Source: Onchidella celtica
Lineage: Eukaryota; Mollusca; Gastropoda; Systellommatophora; Onchidiidae
Assembly (NCBI GenBank): GCA_963931925.1
Contig: OZ007570.1
Span: 24,870,408 to 24,934,407, forward strand
Reading direction: 5' to 3'
DNA: 64,000 nt
Shown here: one piece after another, positions 1 to 10,400 of the stretch
How positions within the stretch are numbered: position 1 is the first letter of the stretch
Layout: the number at the start of each line of letters is the position of its first letter
The notes under the pieces: generated by a model
What the model was told of the DNA's origin: nothing
Seen by the model: the letters and a program-made list of their open reading frames with translations, nothing else
The model's database searches: none
Position numbers and translations under genes: made by a program

Positions 1-114
1 CTCTCTCTAATTACCACATCGAATAAAGACAGCGATCAACAACAAAGATAGTAATTTTCTCCCAGTTTCTCTTGATGAAAAACCTACCGGCAGTTGCCCT
101 TATGCAGCATTCCC

Positions 115-310
115 GAAGGTCTTCCCCCCGTCTGCGCACTTACCAAAAAGTTAACAAACATAATATGATGAAGACCTCCCCTAACCCGCGCTTTCATTCT
201 TTCTTTCTTTGTCCCCTACAAATACTAAACCCAACCTTTTGATAAGCCAGCTCAAAAGTCCCCTCTTTAGTGTGTTTTCTTGACTGGTGCAGACGGGCGG
301 AGGACCTCCT
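115..310. mobile_element. 196-bp MITE with direct repeat GCATTCCC
   Basis: Inserted in the piggyBac-type MITE. The 8-bp GCATTCCC occurs on both sides (107-114 and 311-318). Inverted ends are GAAGGTCTTCCCCCCGTCTG at left and GCAGACGGGCGGAGGACCTC at right. The uninterrupted site is visible in the copies at 45944 and 56706. The superfamily is unclear; an 8-bp duplication would fit hAT-like or P-like transposases. Confidence 0.75.
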
Positions 311-525
311 GCATTCCCCTGAGCATTACATCGGAATTCATATTTACAGAGATAGAATGGCTTCTCTAATATGCAGATAGTCCCTTTCTTCTCATTTCAT
401 ATCAGACGACAAAAAGCATCAAAATCAAAGTAAAAAATTTCCCTAAGATTTTCCCAAGTTTGAACTTTAGACCGTCAGTACTATTATAATTACATGAATA
501 AACAAATAGTTGCATCGTTATAAAT

Positions 526-1601
526 TTTGTATTTGTATTACATTACTCTTTAATCCCATTTGGGAAATTTGCCTTTGTGCCATTGCAGCCCAGTTACAAC
601 TGGAGCAGGCACATCGTCGCCACAGTGCAGCGCCGGTTTGTTCTTTTAGGGGGGGGGGGATGAGAGAGGGGGAGGGAATGGTAGGGATGAATTTTATTTA
701 ATTTTGTCCGGGCAGCGGCCTGTTCGGCCTGCCCTTTACGATTTCCAAGTGCCAAGGTATCTTTACCGTGCGCAACGTGCACACGGGCCCTCTGAATTTT
801 TTCGTCCTTATCCGAGAAGACTAGGTACTCGATCCTACGCCCCAACAGGATCAGGGACACGAAAATATGTGAGCGAGCCCCACAAACCTCAACGGAAGTC
901 GCACTGGACCAAACGGAGAAAATCGCGATGAAACACAAATATGCGATTTTTTAACGAGTTTTATATTTTGGTCGATACTTGAAGTTCAGCTATTTTTCTG
1001 CATTCTGTGAAAATATTAGGTCTCAAAGCAGCTTCTAAATATTGCTTTTAATGCCTTTAATTTTGCCTTTGTCATCGAATATCACTCCAGTAATGGGGTT
1101 CATTGAACTCCCAATAAGTTCAAAATTAATAAACCTATTGTCACAAACTTTTCACACGGTATGTATCATTTATATTGCATAGACATGCAAAATTTCAAAG
1201 CCGTAGGTTAATTTCAAGTACCCGATACTAGGGAGATAGTAAGGCCACCCATCTTGCCGAAAGCGAAAATCGCTCCGCCATCTTTAATGGCGATTTTCTC
1301 GGATGTTTGCTTCCGTTTTTGACCGGGGGGTTGGTGTCTTTAAAAAGCCATAATTATAATTTTGCGATGAAAAAGAGCATTGCCATAATTTTTACACCAA
1401 ATTAAAGTTGAGATTTCATACTTTATGGTGATATTCATAGCTCAAAACTGAAAAATGCGACTTCCGTTGAGGTTTGTGAGGCTCGCTCACATATAATGAG
1501 AAAAATCCCAAACTTCCAACATGCCTGCACCGGCCGGGTTTTGAACCCGGGACCCTTGGCATGAGAGGCAAGCACCTTGCCTCCAGACCACCTTGTCCCC
1601 A
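526..1601 (-). mobile_element. tRNA-derived SINE, copy A, split by a MITE
   Basis: Antisense SINE in two pieces, 526-867 and 1492-1601. The minus strand carries a tRNA-like head with GGTTCAAAACCC (B box) near 1540 and GTGGTCTGGAGG (A box) near 1585, and ends in an ATACAA-type tail at 526. It matches the uninterrupted copy at 28528-28965. The empty site is seen in the related MITE copy near 46806. Confidence 0.85.
868..1491. mobile_element. 624-bp MITE with 36-bp inverted repeats at a TA target
   Basis: Termini are TGTGAGCGAGCCCCACAAAC at left and, reversed, TGTGAGCGAGCCTCACAAAC at right; they continue CTCAACGGAAGTCGCA on both sides, with one mismatch in about 36. TA flanks each end, which suggests a Tc1/mariner-type mobiliser. 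Inserted within SINE copy A. No transposase remains. Confidence 0.82.
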
Positions 1602-1791
1602 ATGTAATTGGACAGTACCATTTTGCTAGACATAGTAGGCTATAGGTGACAGGATAGAACAGATAAACAAGCGAAACTAATGTGAAAAAAATAGATTTAT
1701 AAGTGAAGCAACCGAATAAACAAAACACGAGGAACAGCGTTATTATAATAAATTGGCCTCCCGGTTTGCCAAATATGGGACACAATAGGCC

Positions 1792-2215
1792 CACTGCGAA
1801 TGACGTCACAGAGTGTTTTTGTTTGTACTTCTGACACCTAAAATGGTGGGTGGATCAGCTGACGAGTGTAACTTCGAGATATGTCTAAGCGGTTAAAATG
1901 CTTGCTGGTTGCATTGCAGTTGACTGTTATGTCAGGGGTGGAAAGGATGGATCCAATTTCAAGCTCGTCAGATTCCCTACCATCTGTGTAAACAAAGGAA
2001 AGGAAGTCAAAGAATTGACCGAACGTCTCCCGTGTGTGTGAACGCACGTGTGTCATTGTTTACTGTAGTGAACTTTTTTTTTAGCTCGCCGCTGATTGGT
2101 TCGTGACGTCTGAAGTGCTCACAGTGCAAATCAGCTAACGAATCAAAATCAATGCTACCATCGCCATGGTTAAGTTTAAGTGTCGGTCCTAACAACTAAA
2201 ATGGCCGATATCCGC
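1792..2215 (+). mobile_element. 424-bp insertion with AATAGGCC duplication, carrying a THAP fragment
   Basis: Flanked by AATAGGCC at 1784-1791 and 2216-2223, and absent from the related MITE copies. The terminal inverted repeats are poor (GCGAATGACG... against GCGGATATCG...). The interior has a palindromic TGACGTCA at 1801-1808 and a short THAP-like ORF. An 8-bp duplication with a THAP domain would fit a P-element-type transposon. Confidence 0.65.
1898..2041 (+). pseudogene. N-terminal half of a THAP zinc-finger domain
   Basis: A 47-codon ORF starts at ATG 1898 and stops at TGA 2039. It begins MLAGCIAVDCYVRGG and continues FKLVRFPTICVNKGKEV. The C-x4-C pair followed by a hydrophobic-R-F-P motif is the opening of the THAP DNA-binding domain, which P-element transposases and host THAP proteins share. 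The invariant tryptophan, the C-x2-H pair and the closing AVPTIF-type motif are missing, so it cannot fold as a full finger. It may be an exon cut off at a lost splice site (GTGTGTGTGAACG follows) or a decayed copy. Confidence 0.55.
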
Positions 2216-2452
2216 AATAGGCCTATAGTGCCATTAGTGGCCTCGCATGCCTTGTGAGGGGGCCAATATAATTTAGGGGCCTACGTCTAGTTTGTAGGCC
2301 CACACTTACTGGCCTCCGGCAGAACAAGGGTTTAAAACATTCCCATCCCATTCCCAGCCATGGTTTTTCCCATTTGATGAACAGATTCAAATGGGAACTT
2401 AAACTCAGATCAAAATAAAGTGGTGACAAGTAGCGAATCCATTGGGCACTAT

Positions 2453-2510
2453 CTAGATCTACTCTAGATCTAGTATTAGTAATCTAGATCTAGACTCTAG
2501 ATCTAGATCG
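2453..2510. repeat. TCTAGATC-rich block 1
   Basis: Repeated overlapping palindromes built from TCTAGA and AGATCT, with spacers such as TAGTATTAGTAAT. Similar blocks recur at 2963-3019, 4503-4540 and within the LTR at 51528-52862. Confidence 0.8.
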
Positions 2511-2746
2511 GGAGGACTTCCCCCCGTCCGCGCCACTTACCAAAAAGTTAACAAACATACTAGAATCTAGTAATATGATTAATGAATAAGCTTAAACAAC
2601 CTGCATTGGAATGGTCAGATGGACCTGGGGGCGTGAGGGTCTAGTCAGTTTGTATCAATGGGCGGTAGTCAGATTGACTAATCAGGCGAAAAGGGGCTGG
2701 GGTAGTTGTGTTTTCTTGACCTGCGCGGACGGGCGGAAGACCTTCC
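2511..2746. mobile_element. Second copy of the small MITE
   Basis: Same termini as the 115-310 element: GGAGGACTTCCCCCCGTCCG at left and GCGGACGGGCGGAAGACCTT at right, and a shared CACTTACCAAAAAGTTAACA near the left end. It sits in a TCTAGATC-rich block; imperfect TAGATCG/TAGATCT flanks may be its target duplication. Confidence 0.75.
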
Positions 2747-2962
2747 TTTAGATCTAGACTAGTTCAGTGTTGTTTTTTGGAAGAAAAAATAACTCAGAAA
2801 CAAATTTAATGGAAGGTAGAGAAGAGAGAAAAAGCCCCAAGCTCACAACAAACGTGGCTAGACTAATGACGAAATCTTAATCACAACCGAAATTTAATAA
2901 TGCATCAATTGATTGATATTTTTGTGTTCGCAGTTTTTGGCGCGTCAGCACGTTACTAACAA

Positions 2963-3019
2963 CATCTAGACTAGATCTAGACTCTAGATCTAAATCTAGA
3001 TCTAGATCTAGATCTAGAC
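2963..3019. repeat. TCTAGATC-rich block 2
   Basis: A run of TCTAGATC units that ends with about three perfect tandem AGATCT steps around 2995-3017. Confidence 0.85.
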
Positions 3020-4149
3020 TTCATTTCATTTGTTTATCATCAGTGGATTCAAAAACGGCTGGGCGGCAGTGCTTATATTTTAATTTGTAATCACATCAAT
3101 GTACTTTGAGAAAACAAATATTGGGCAGCATACCCTATGATATCAGTCACAACAAACCAACACAGAGCGCTCACGCATAGGTGTAGACTGCTATAATAAA
3201 TACGAACTTCACAAATAGTGCGGCTTTCTAATCTTCAATGATTCGCGCATGGCAAAAGGTCAAGGGTTGTGCTTCTTTTGTGCATAAGGGAGGTAACTGA
3301 CTTCCGTAAATTAAATGATCTGTACAACGGTTATAATGACATAACCCCGTTTACTAAATGCACGATGATAATAACCGGTGAAATGATGTTATTTAACAAA
3401 AAAAAAAAAAAACTGATGAAAAAGTGCTGTATTATAATGGTTGAATAATGCATCACCTCCCAAAAAATCTCACCAGGTTATCATGCAGCGAATAACTTGA
3501 AGCAAACCAAAACCACTGACGAAACTTGGCCACATTATTTGAGAAAGTACTTGGATTTTTAAATTAAGTTGCTTTGGATCTTGATCTGGCCACCCTTTCC
3601 AATCATTTAACCTGGCTGTTTGATACATATCATATCTCACATGTTTACTCATCCTGGTCCCTGTTACAGTGTTAAGAATAATGAATTCACATATAATACA
3701 TTGCGCAGTAAGAACTGGATGTGATAATAGTCCAATTTCCCGGGGCATGTATTGAAATAACTTGCACACAAACACAAAATGTATTGTTAATTTTATGTGT
3801 TCTGAAATTGTGAATCTGATCAAAGCAGAATCTACAATCAGGGAAGCTGAAACAATTTTAATCTGGAATAATGTTGATTTTTTATTTTTTTTTGGCCATC
3901 TTGTGGGTTTTTTCTTACTCTTTTCTTTACATTAATTCAGGTTTTGGCAGAAAACTGTTACCATGAATCATTAAAAAAAAAATACTTTTTTTCTGTCTTA
4001 TTACCAGGCCATGTATAGATTAAATAACTATAGTGATGTACATTGAAAGTCAAGAGGGGCAGTTTCAAAAAATAAATCTTGCTATGGGTGTTTTGTTTGA
4101 ATTGGGTTGAAGGCAAGTAACTGATTGTATTTGATTATTTTGACTTTCC

Positions 4150-4377
4150 TAGTGAAAATTCATCGAGTCTATCTTCATCATACATTCCGCCTTCTATTGC
4201 ATATCGTTAGCTTTGGAAGCTCTTGAACAACAACAACAACAAAAATATATTTATATATTACGTAAAAATATCATTTGTACATTGGCGAGTTCTAATTGTA
4301 GTTGGCACAGTAGCCGGAAAAGAACAACATCAAGACAATAGGAAGCTTAGTTTCGTCAATGTATAATTGTATACATT
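4150..4377 (+). promoter_or_regulatory. 5' flank / possible 5' UTR of CNK
   Basis: Sequence directly upstream of the start codon. It contains a CAA repeat (about 4229-4240) and a TATATTTATATATTA stretch near 4245. No transcription start can be fixed from sequence, and a distant noncoding exon is possible. Confidence 0.25.
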
Positions 4378-4444
4378 ATGGCGTATTTTGCATTGATACA
4401 GTTCGAACATTGGGATGAACGTGATGTGGCCGAGTGGCTGGAAG
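4378..4444 (+). CDS. CNK: CNK exon 1: start codon and first SAM helix
   Basis: Residues 1-22 plus one base. It reads MAYFALIQFEHWDERDVAEW and continues LEG, matching the first SAM helix with the W-x-x-x-x-V-x-x-W-L pattern. The donor is GTTTGC after GAAG, a weak site. The exon ends in phase 1, and the completed glycine codon (G plus GT) restores the Gly-Leu-Asp-Asp seen in human CNK2, which supports the junction. Confidence 0.9.
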
Positions 4445-7400
4445 GTTTGCTGTTGTTTTCTCCGTGCATGTATATCATGCCAATTATTGAGTAAATAGGC
4501 ATAGATCTAGACGATCCAGTCTAGATCTATGTCTAGATCTCCTAGTACCGACCACTTTACACTTACTTACACTACAGTACACATTGTCTCAGTATCTTCT
4601 CTTTAGACTCTATATGGAGTCTAGATCTAGCTGTTTTCTGATTGAACCATGGGAGTTGTAACACAACTTTTGTCGGGCACATATTCAGGTTCTGAATGTT
4701 AATTGCTGAGCCCCGTATTTACAATAAAAACATCCATCTAAAGGACTAACTTGCCAGAACAGAGGCATCCCCTGGTGACCCGCTGCTCACGAACATTCCT
4801 AAAGTTGGGTCCCTTATAGTATACAGTTGTAGTATCCCTACTAGGTGTCTCATATGGAACACCTCCCGGTTAAGAATAGGTTTAGGGCTAGGTATGATTG
4901 ATTGGGTGGTCAGGAAGTAGGGAACTCTTTCCCGACGTTCATTGCCTCTCCAGTTGTGGAATTTTGCCGTAAACTCCTCCCAAACATAGTTTGAGTTTGG
5001 GTTTAACGGTTTGTTGGCACGATAATGGCCACTTTGTACCTCTCACAGTTTGTGCTTTATCTTTTTTTGGGTCAGCTTTCAGCTTTCAGATGCCTATAGG
5101 CAAGGTCACAAAAATTTTGAAAAAGTGAAGTTTAAAGATTTAAAGATCTGACGGGAAAAGGCCCATATTAAAAATCTAATGGGAAAAGGCCTACACTGTA
5201 AAGTATGTCTATGAATTTTGTAAATATGATAAAAGTCTGTACTTGTGGAGTTGGACCACTATCAGAAATGACAAGATGTGCTGCGGGTCCATGGCAGAAA
5301 ATAATTCTTTCATGGATCCACAAGCATAGTGCCTTCTTCGGATTATATGCATGAAGTCTACACATTCAGTTAAAATATGTTTTATTGATATTTGGCAATT
5401 GCATGCCACACATTCAGGGGGATCTTTCCTCCTAAGTCAAAATGGTGCGTGAGGTGGGTATGACCCAGACGGAGTTTTCTGAGGACTACGAAATTTTCAT
5501 CTGTCTGATTTCGTAGAGAGGCATGGGTCCACTGTCCAAGTTCATCTTGGACTGAGTGAAGTTTGTTTGATGTCTGTTTAAATCCCATCTTTCCTAACAA
5601 CTGGATTTAGTGAAATTATTAATAGCAGAGGGTTTAAAGTCAGTGTGTGATATTTTTAGGTGATCGATCTGGCAGACGTTTTCAGTGTTTCTTTGGCCAG
5701 GGTCTCTGCTGTTTCATTTCCCTTGATGCCAATGTGGCCAGGGATCCAGTAGAGAACAGTTTCATATTTCCTGTTGGATAGTGTATGAAGACAATAGATT
5801 ATATTGATCTCTTGGGTCTTCATAAGATTTGGGAGGCAGGACAGAGAAACAGAAAAGATAATGAAGTGTCCTGGTTAGGAATGGGATCTAAGATTTAAGG
5901 CCAAATTGATTTGCTTGAATTTCAGGGGTAAAGAGTCTCTGGGACATAGTAAACCAGGAGACCCTGTTTGAGAAAAGCGGGATTTGAATGAATAGTACGA
6001 AGGTCTTTTAAAAGGAGATGCCATGAAATATCTGGGGAGAGGCTGGTTTACTTCTCTATCAGATTAGGCCACCAGGGGCAAATATATATGGATTAGGTGT
6101 TCTCAGTTTGGGTGAGCAAGAAGAAGACATCTGGACTTATATTCATGGTGGAGCAGCTAAAGGAGTTGCCAAACTTTTATTAGATGCAACATTTCATATC
6201 CTGGAATCATGTTTTGGCTAAAATGGCCTAATCATGGGAATGACAGACAACCATCCGGAAGTAGAACCAAGGACTTACGGCTGAAGAGTTATTTTACCAG
6301 AAGGGATGCCGTGATTATGATTGGAACTGTATTTGCCATGAGATTGTGCTTACATTGAATAAATGTCATTGTGATTGAGCCTTTCTATGACATTGAATTA
6401 CATTCAGAATTTCAGGAGGCATTCCATTTGAGGCATACAGCATGGACATTTCAAGAATGTGACTTTAATAGTATCCATTCCATGTGCGGGGGGTTGCAGG
6501 GGCTCCCCTGGCGAGTTTTTTTTTTTTAGATAGATGTTTTCATTGTAAATGTGTGGCTAGTTGATGAACAAATGAAAACAGCTGAGGAATCTGACATGCT
6601 GCAAAAAGTCTTGGCATGTTTACATGAAGATGAATCACTGGTTTCTTGATCCATGAAGTCTGCTTTTGTTTTGCCTACTTTACTTACCATCTTCTGTTTA
6701 CATGATGAAAAAAGCTGAAAAGTTGGAAGTTGATGCACTCTCATTTAGTACTACTCAAAAATTGAAAAGCCCTGTTTTTCTTACCTTTCATTTCAAGCAT
6801 AGGAGTGTTTTACAAACTAGATAGTGTTCGATCAAATCCTGCTCCATGAATATGAATACAAATTCGATTTTTTGCAGAGCATGTAATATACCACCATGTT
6901 ACAGTGCATTATATATATTCCTGTACTCACTCCATGAACACGGATTCAGATAACTTATCATCAAAATGTCAGTTCTATGAGGAGAAAGTAATACTACTAA
7001 TACACCCAATAAGAAAGGACTTAACTATTTCCAGATTGTGGTCTTTTTTATCATGTAACGTAAAACAAAGATGGGCGTGCAGAAATATGTACTGTTATGA
7101 ACTTATAATCATGAATAACATAGACTTACTTCTCCAAATCACAATCATGACCCATGTCATTGGAAATAAGAATCACCACTCGTGGTTACTCTCAGTACTT
7201 TATTTACTTATTTTTAAAACAAACAAGATCCTCAAACATCTCTTTTTCAGAGGTTTCTTTGTGGTGATGACTTTATTATTACGGATCAAGAACTTTAATG
7301 AACAACACGTGAATAGCCTGAATCATAGGATTTCCTTTGAAATGGTGATCACGTGCAAGGTCATTCATGTTTCTGCTCATTAATGTTCAGATTAGAAGCT

Positions 7401-10400
7401 TCAGTAAAAACTAAAGGAGAGAAAGAGATGTATTTCTTTATCATAATGAAAAATATATGATAGAAGACTGTGTAATAGTAATACTGATTGTCATGCCTTA
7501 ACAAAGTATCAGAAAGATAATTTTCCATACCACCAGGTTTGGATGATGCCATCCATGAGTACATCCCAAATTTTGTTGAAGCAGAAGTAGACGGAAGAAA
7601 GCTGCTGATGCTTACCCACTCAGACCTTGATAGACTTGGAGTAACAAAGTTGGGTCATCAGGAACTAATTCTGGAAGGAGTTGACCTCTTAAAATCTCTG
7701 GTGAGGAGAGGACATGTTATTTCACAACACTGCTGCAAAACTGACAAATATATAAAATGAAACTTGAGTGCAAATGTGGTTATTGTATGGATTATCACAG
7801 TTGGTGGAAAAGAAGAAAAAAAAAAGTGTAAGATAGATAGTGACAAGCAAACTGTTCCACTATGGCTCAGATTCAAAGAATAAAAATACATGGAAAATTA
7901 GCATTCTTAGACATTAACTGCTTAAATTAATCTTGTGCCGCTAATTTCTGTTAAATACAGGTGTAATTGACTGAAATAATTGTTGGTCTAAATTTTGTGG
8001 TAATATTTGTAAATATTTTATAATCAGTCCTTCTGAGAGATGAAATTTGTTGTAGTTCAAATATAATTCAATAGCCACTGATGATAAGTGGGAAGCATTG
8101 CTAATGTTAATAGTAGTAATTCCACATAATAATCACTAGCCTCTTGATGTTTTCTTTTATTCTCAGAGGTACAGCTATGAGTCAGAAAATCTGCAGCACC
8201 TAGCTCTGCAACTAGGCTGTAAAGCTCGTAGTTTGCACAATGAGATCTTGGCCCGAAATGGAGAAAATGACCAAAATAGGGCCAATGTCCAGCCCGTCAG
8301 ACATCGCCGTCAATTGTCTATTTCAGTTCTCTCAGCCGTGTGTGACATCACATTTACCCTTAAAACTCTTACGTCTTGGCTTGACAGGTACGGATCAAAA
8401 GATTAATTTCTTTGGATATGACATCTTTGTCACGAGTGGAGTGAGTGCAATTAAGGGGATTGCTACAGAGCGGGTGTAGAGTAAGAATGGCTCACGGTAG
8501 ACAAGTAAGATAAGCGTGCTGTCGTGAGTAGTGGGGGGGGGTCTGAATGAGGCGAAAGCGCTGTATTACTATCACTGCAAGTTAGAAGGTCCTACGGAAC
8601 GGACCTGTGAATAAGAGCCCATCGGGCAGACATAAGGGGAGCAGTCGAGAAGACTAGTGAGAGAGTCTTTCCAGTGATGACTGGTACGTAGAACGTTGAT
8701 TGATTATTATGATTGATGTATTATATTATATTCGTCTATTACCATGATGTAAATAAGTATATGTGAGGAATGTGGAAGTCCTTGATATTGGATATAGCAA
8801 TGTGCGCCATGAGCGATAGATGAAAGTGAGTTCATGGATTTGTAGCGCGAGTGAGTAGTGTGTACTCCGATGGAGGTGTGTTACCCTAAGATGTGTGGTG
8901 AGTGAAAGGTGAACTAGTGGGTGTACGCTTCATGGGTTGTAAGGAGAGGTGGAGTGAATAGAAATGGTAGGGCATTATACCAATGTAATGTTATTCTTGT
9001 AGGTGTCGAGGACGGGCCGCAGAGCCACCTCGATGAGCACAGGGGATAGGCCAGCATAGGGCCGGAGGCCACACATAGGCCAGAAGTGAGGCTGTCAGTG
9101 CAGGACAGTAGAGGCACATAAAGTCGTGGCAGTCAGGCCACGGACAGGGACGTAGATATGAGCGTGAATGTGATAATGCCCTATTGCCATGTTGAGGGGA
9201 GAATGTACTATTGAAATGATAATGTCTATTGAAATGATAATGTGTTATTGCCCTGCTGAGGTGCTAGGGGAATGCTAAGGTGTATGACAATAGGAAGGTG
9301 ATATTGAGAGACTGCGGTGCCAGTAAATTATTAATGGGCTATTAAGACCCTGAGGGGAGAGGCTGAGGCCGAAGTGCCTTTAGGAGTAACTACCGGATTG
9401 TGGATCCGAGGGAGAGGGTGTGTGAGAATACGGCCGTTGTACGGCAGTTGATTTCAATAATATAATGTATGTAATTGCGCTATTATCTGTATAATTATGT
9501 TTAATAAATGTGTGAGTCTGATGGATTGTTCTGTTAAGTGTTAACTTGTTTGTTCGTGATTGTTGTCCTGTCATAACTTATTACATCTCCCAGTCTGGGA
9601 TTTGTGACAATCTTGATGAAAATTACATTTCACATTGGTCAGTTTGGGTTTTCGTTATTTTCATTTTAACTTGCTCCTTATGTTCATCAGTTAGTGCATA
9701 AATGAGTTATGACATAACTAAGGAATTTAAGTCATCATAGAAGGTTTTCTTCCTATTTTCCCCTCTTCTTACTGACAGCCTTTGCACAGTTCATGTTCAT
9801 GAATACAACAGTTCTTGTTGTCTGAAAACACCACAGCCCAGCATAATATACGAAAAGAGAGAAATTAATTCATCTACACAGTATTATGTCCCTTAGGTTT
9901 CGCAACCTGTTATAATTGACATGATGAAACAATTTGGCTTAAAGGAAAAAAAATGAACAAATTCTATGCTGGGTTGCAAAGAGTTGCAACTGTATGGATA
10001 TTGTCATATCACTAATATGATGTTTGCTTCCCCATCTTGATTATCAGGTTATTGGAATCGTTTAAGTATTGACTGGTCATGAAGTTCTATGTGCTTTCAG
10101 TCATACAAATTATAATTGGATTGATGACTTCGTTAACTGTTTTTTCTTTTATCCATTCTCTCTATCTCTGTCTCATCCTAAGGGCTCCATTTGAACACAT
10201 TCATGGCATGACTTTGCTGAGAAATTCCATCGTCAAACTTGGTCTTGAGCTCGTGAATGTTGCTCAGAAGGAGTCTGGCATTACTGAGGTGGAAAATGCC
10301 ATTGTCAAGACGGTAAATACATTCAGTCTTTGTGGTGTGGGTTATTTCTGAAACTGTACTCCAACTAATATCAAATTTTGAATAAACTCTGTACAAACAT

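Larger units (their letters stand above)
1..2330 (+). mobile_element. piggyBac-type MITE, copy 3, 5' truncated by the window edge and interrupted by other elements
   Basis: Its backbone matches the 1.1-kb elements at 45944-47065 and 56706-57812: shared landmarks are CTCTCTAATTACCACATC at the start, ACATCGGAATTCAT near 330, CCGTCAGTACTATTA near 474, GACAGGATAGA near 1650 and AAGGG before TTTAAA at 2331. The backbone is broken by inserts at 115-310, about 526-1601 and 1792-2215. Its left part lies outside the window. Confidence 0.8.
2331..4149. other. 5' flanking region without recognised gene
   Basis: It holds two TCTAGATC-rich blocks and one small MITE, listed separately. From 3020 to 4149 it is AT-rich unique-looking sequence with a poly-A run near 3400. 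I see no exon-like sequence. Confidence 0.5.
4445..7536 (+). other. CNK: CNK intron 1
   Basis: 3.1 kb, splitting the SAM domain after the first helix. It contains a TCTAGATC-rich block and a minus-strand LINE remnant. The rest (5900-7536) shows no clear element, apart from T-rich tracts. Confidence 0.8.

Noticed and set aside
6904-7383. 159-codon open frame in intron 1
   Set aside because: AT-driven composition, no start context, no recognisable domain, and it lies inside an intron between well-supported SAM exons.
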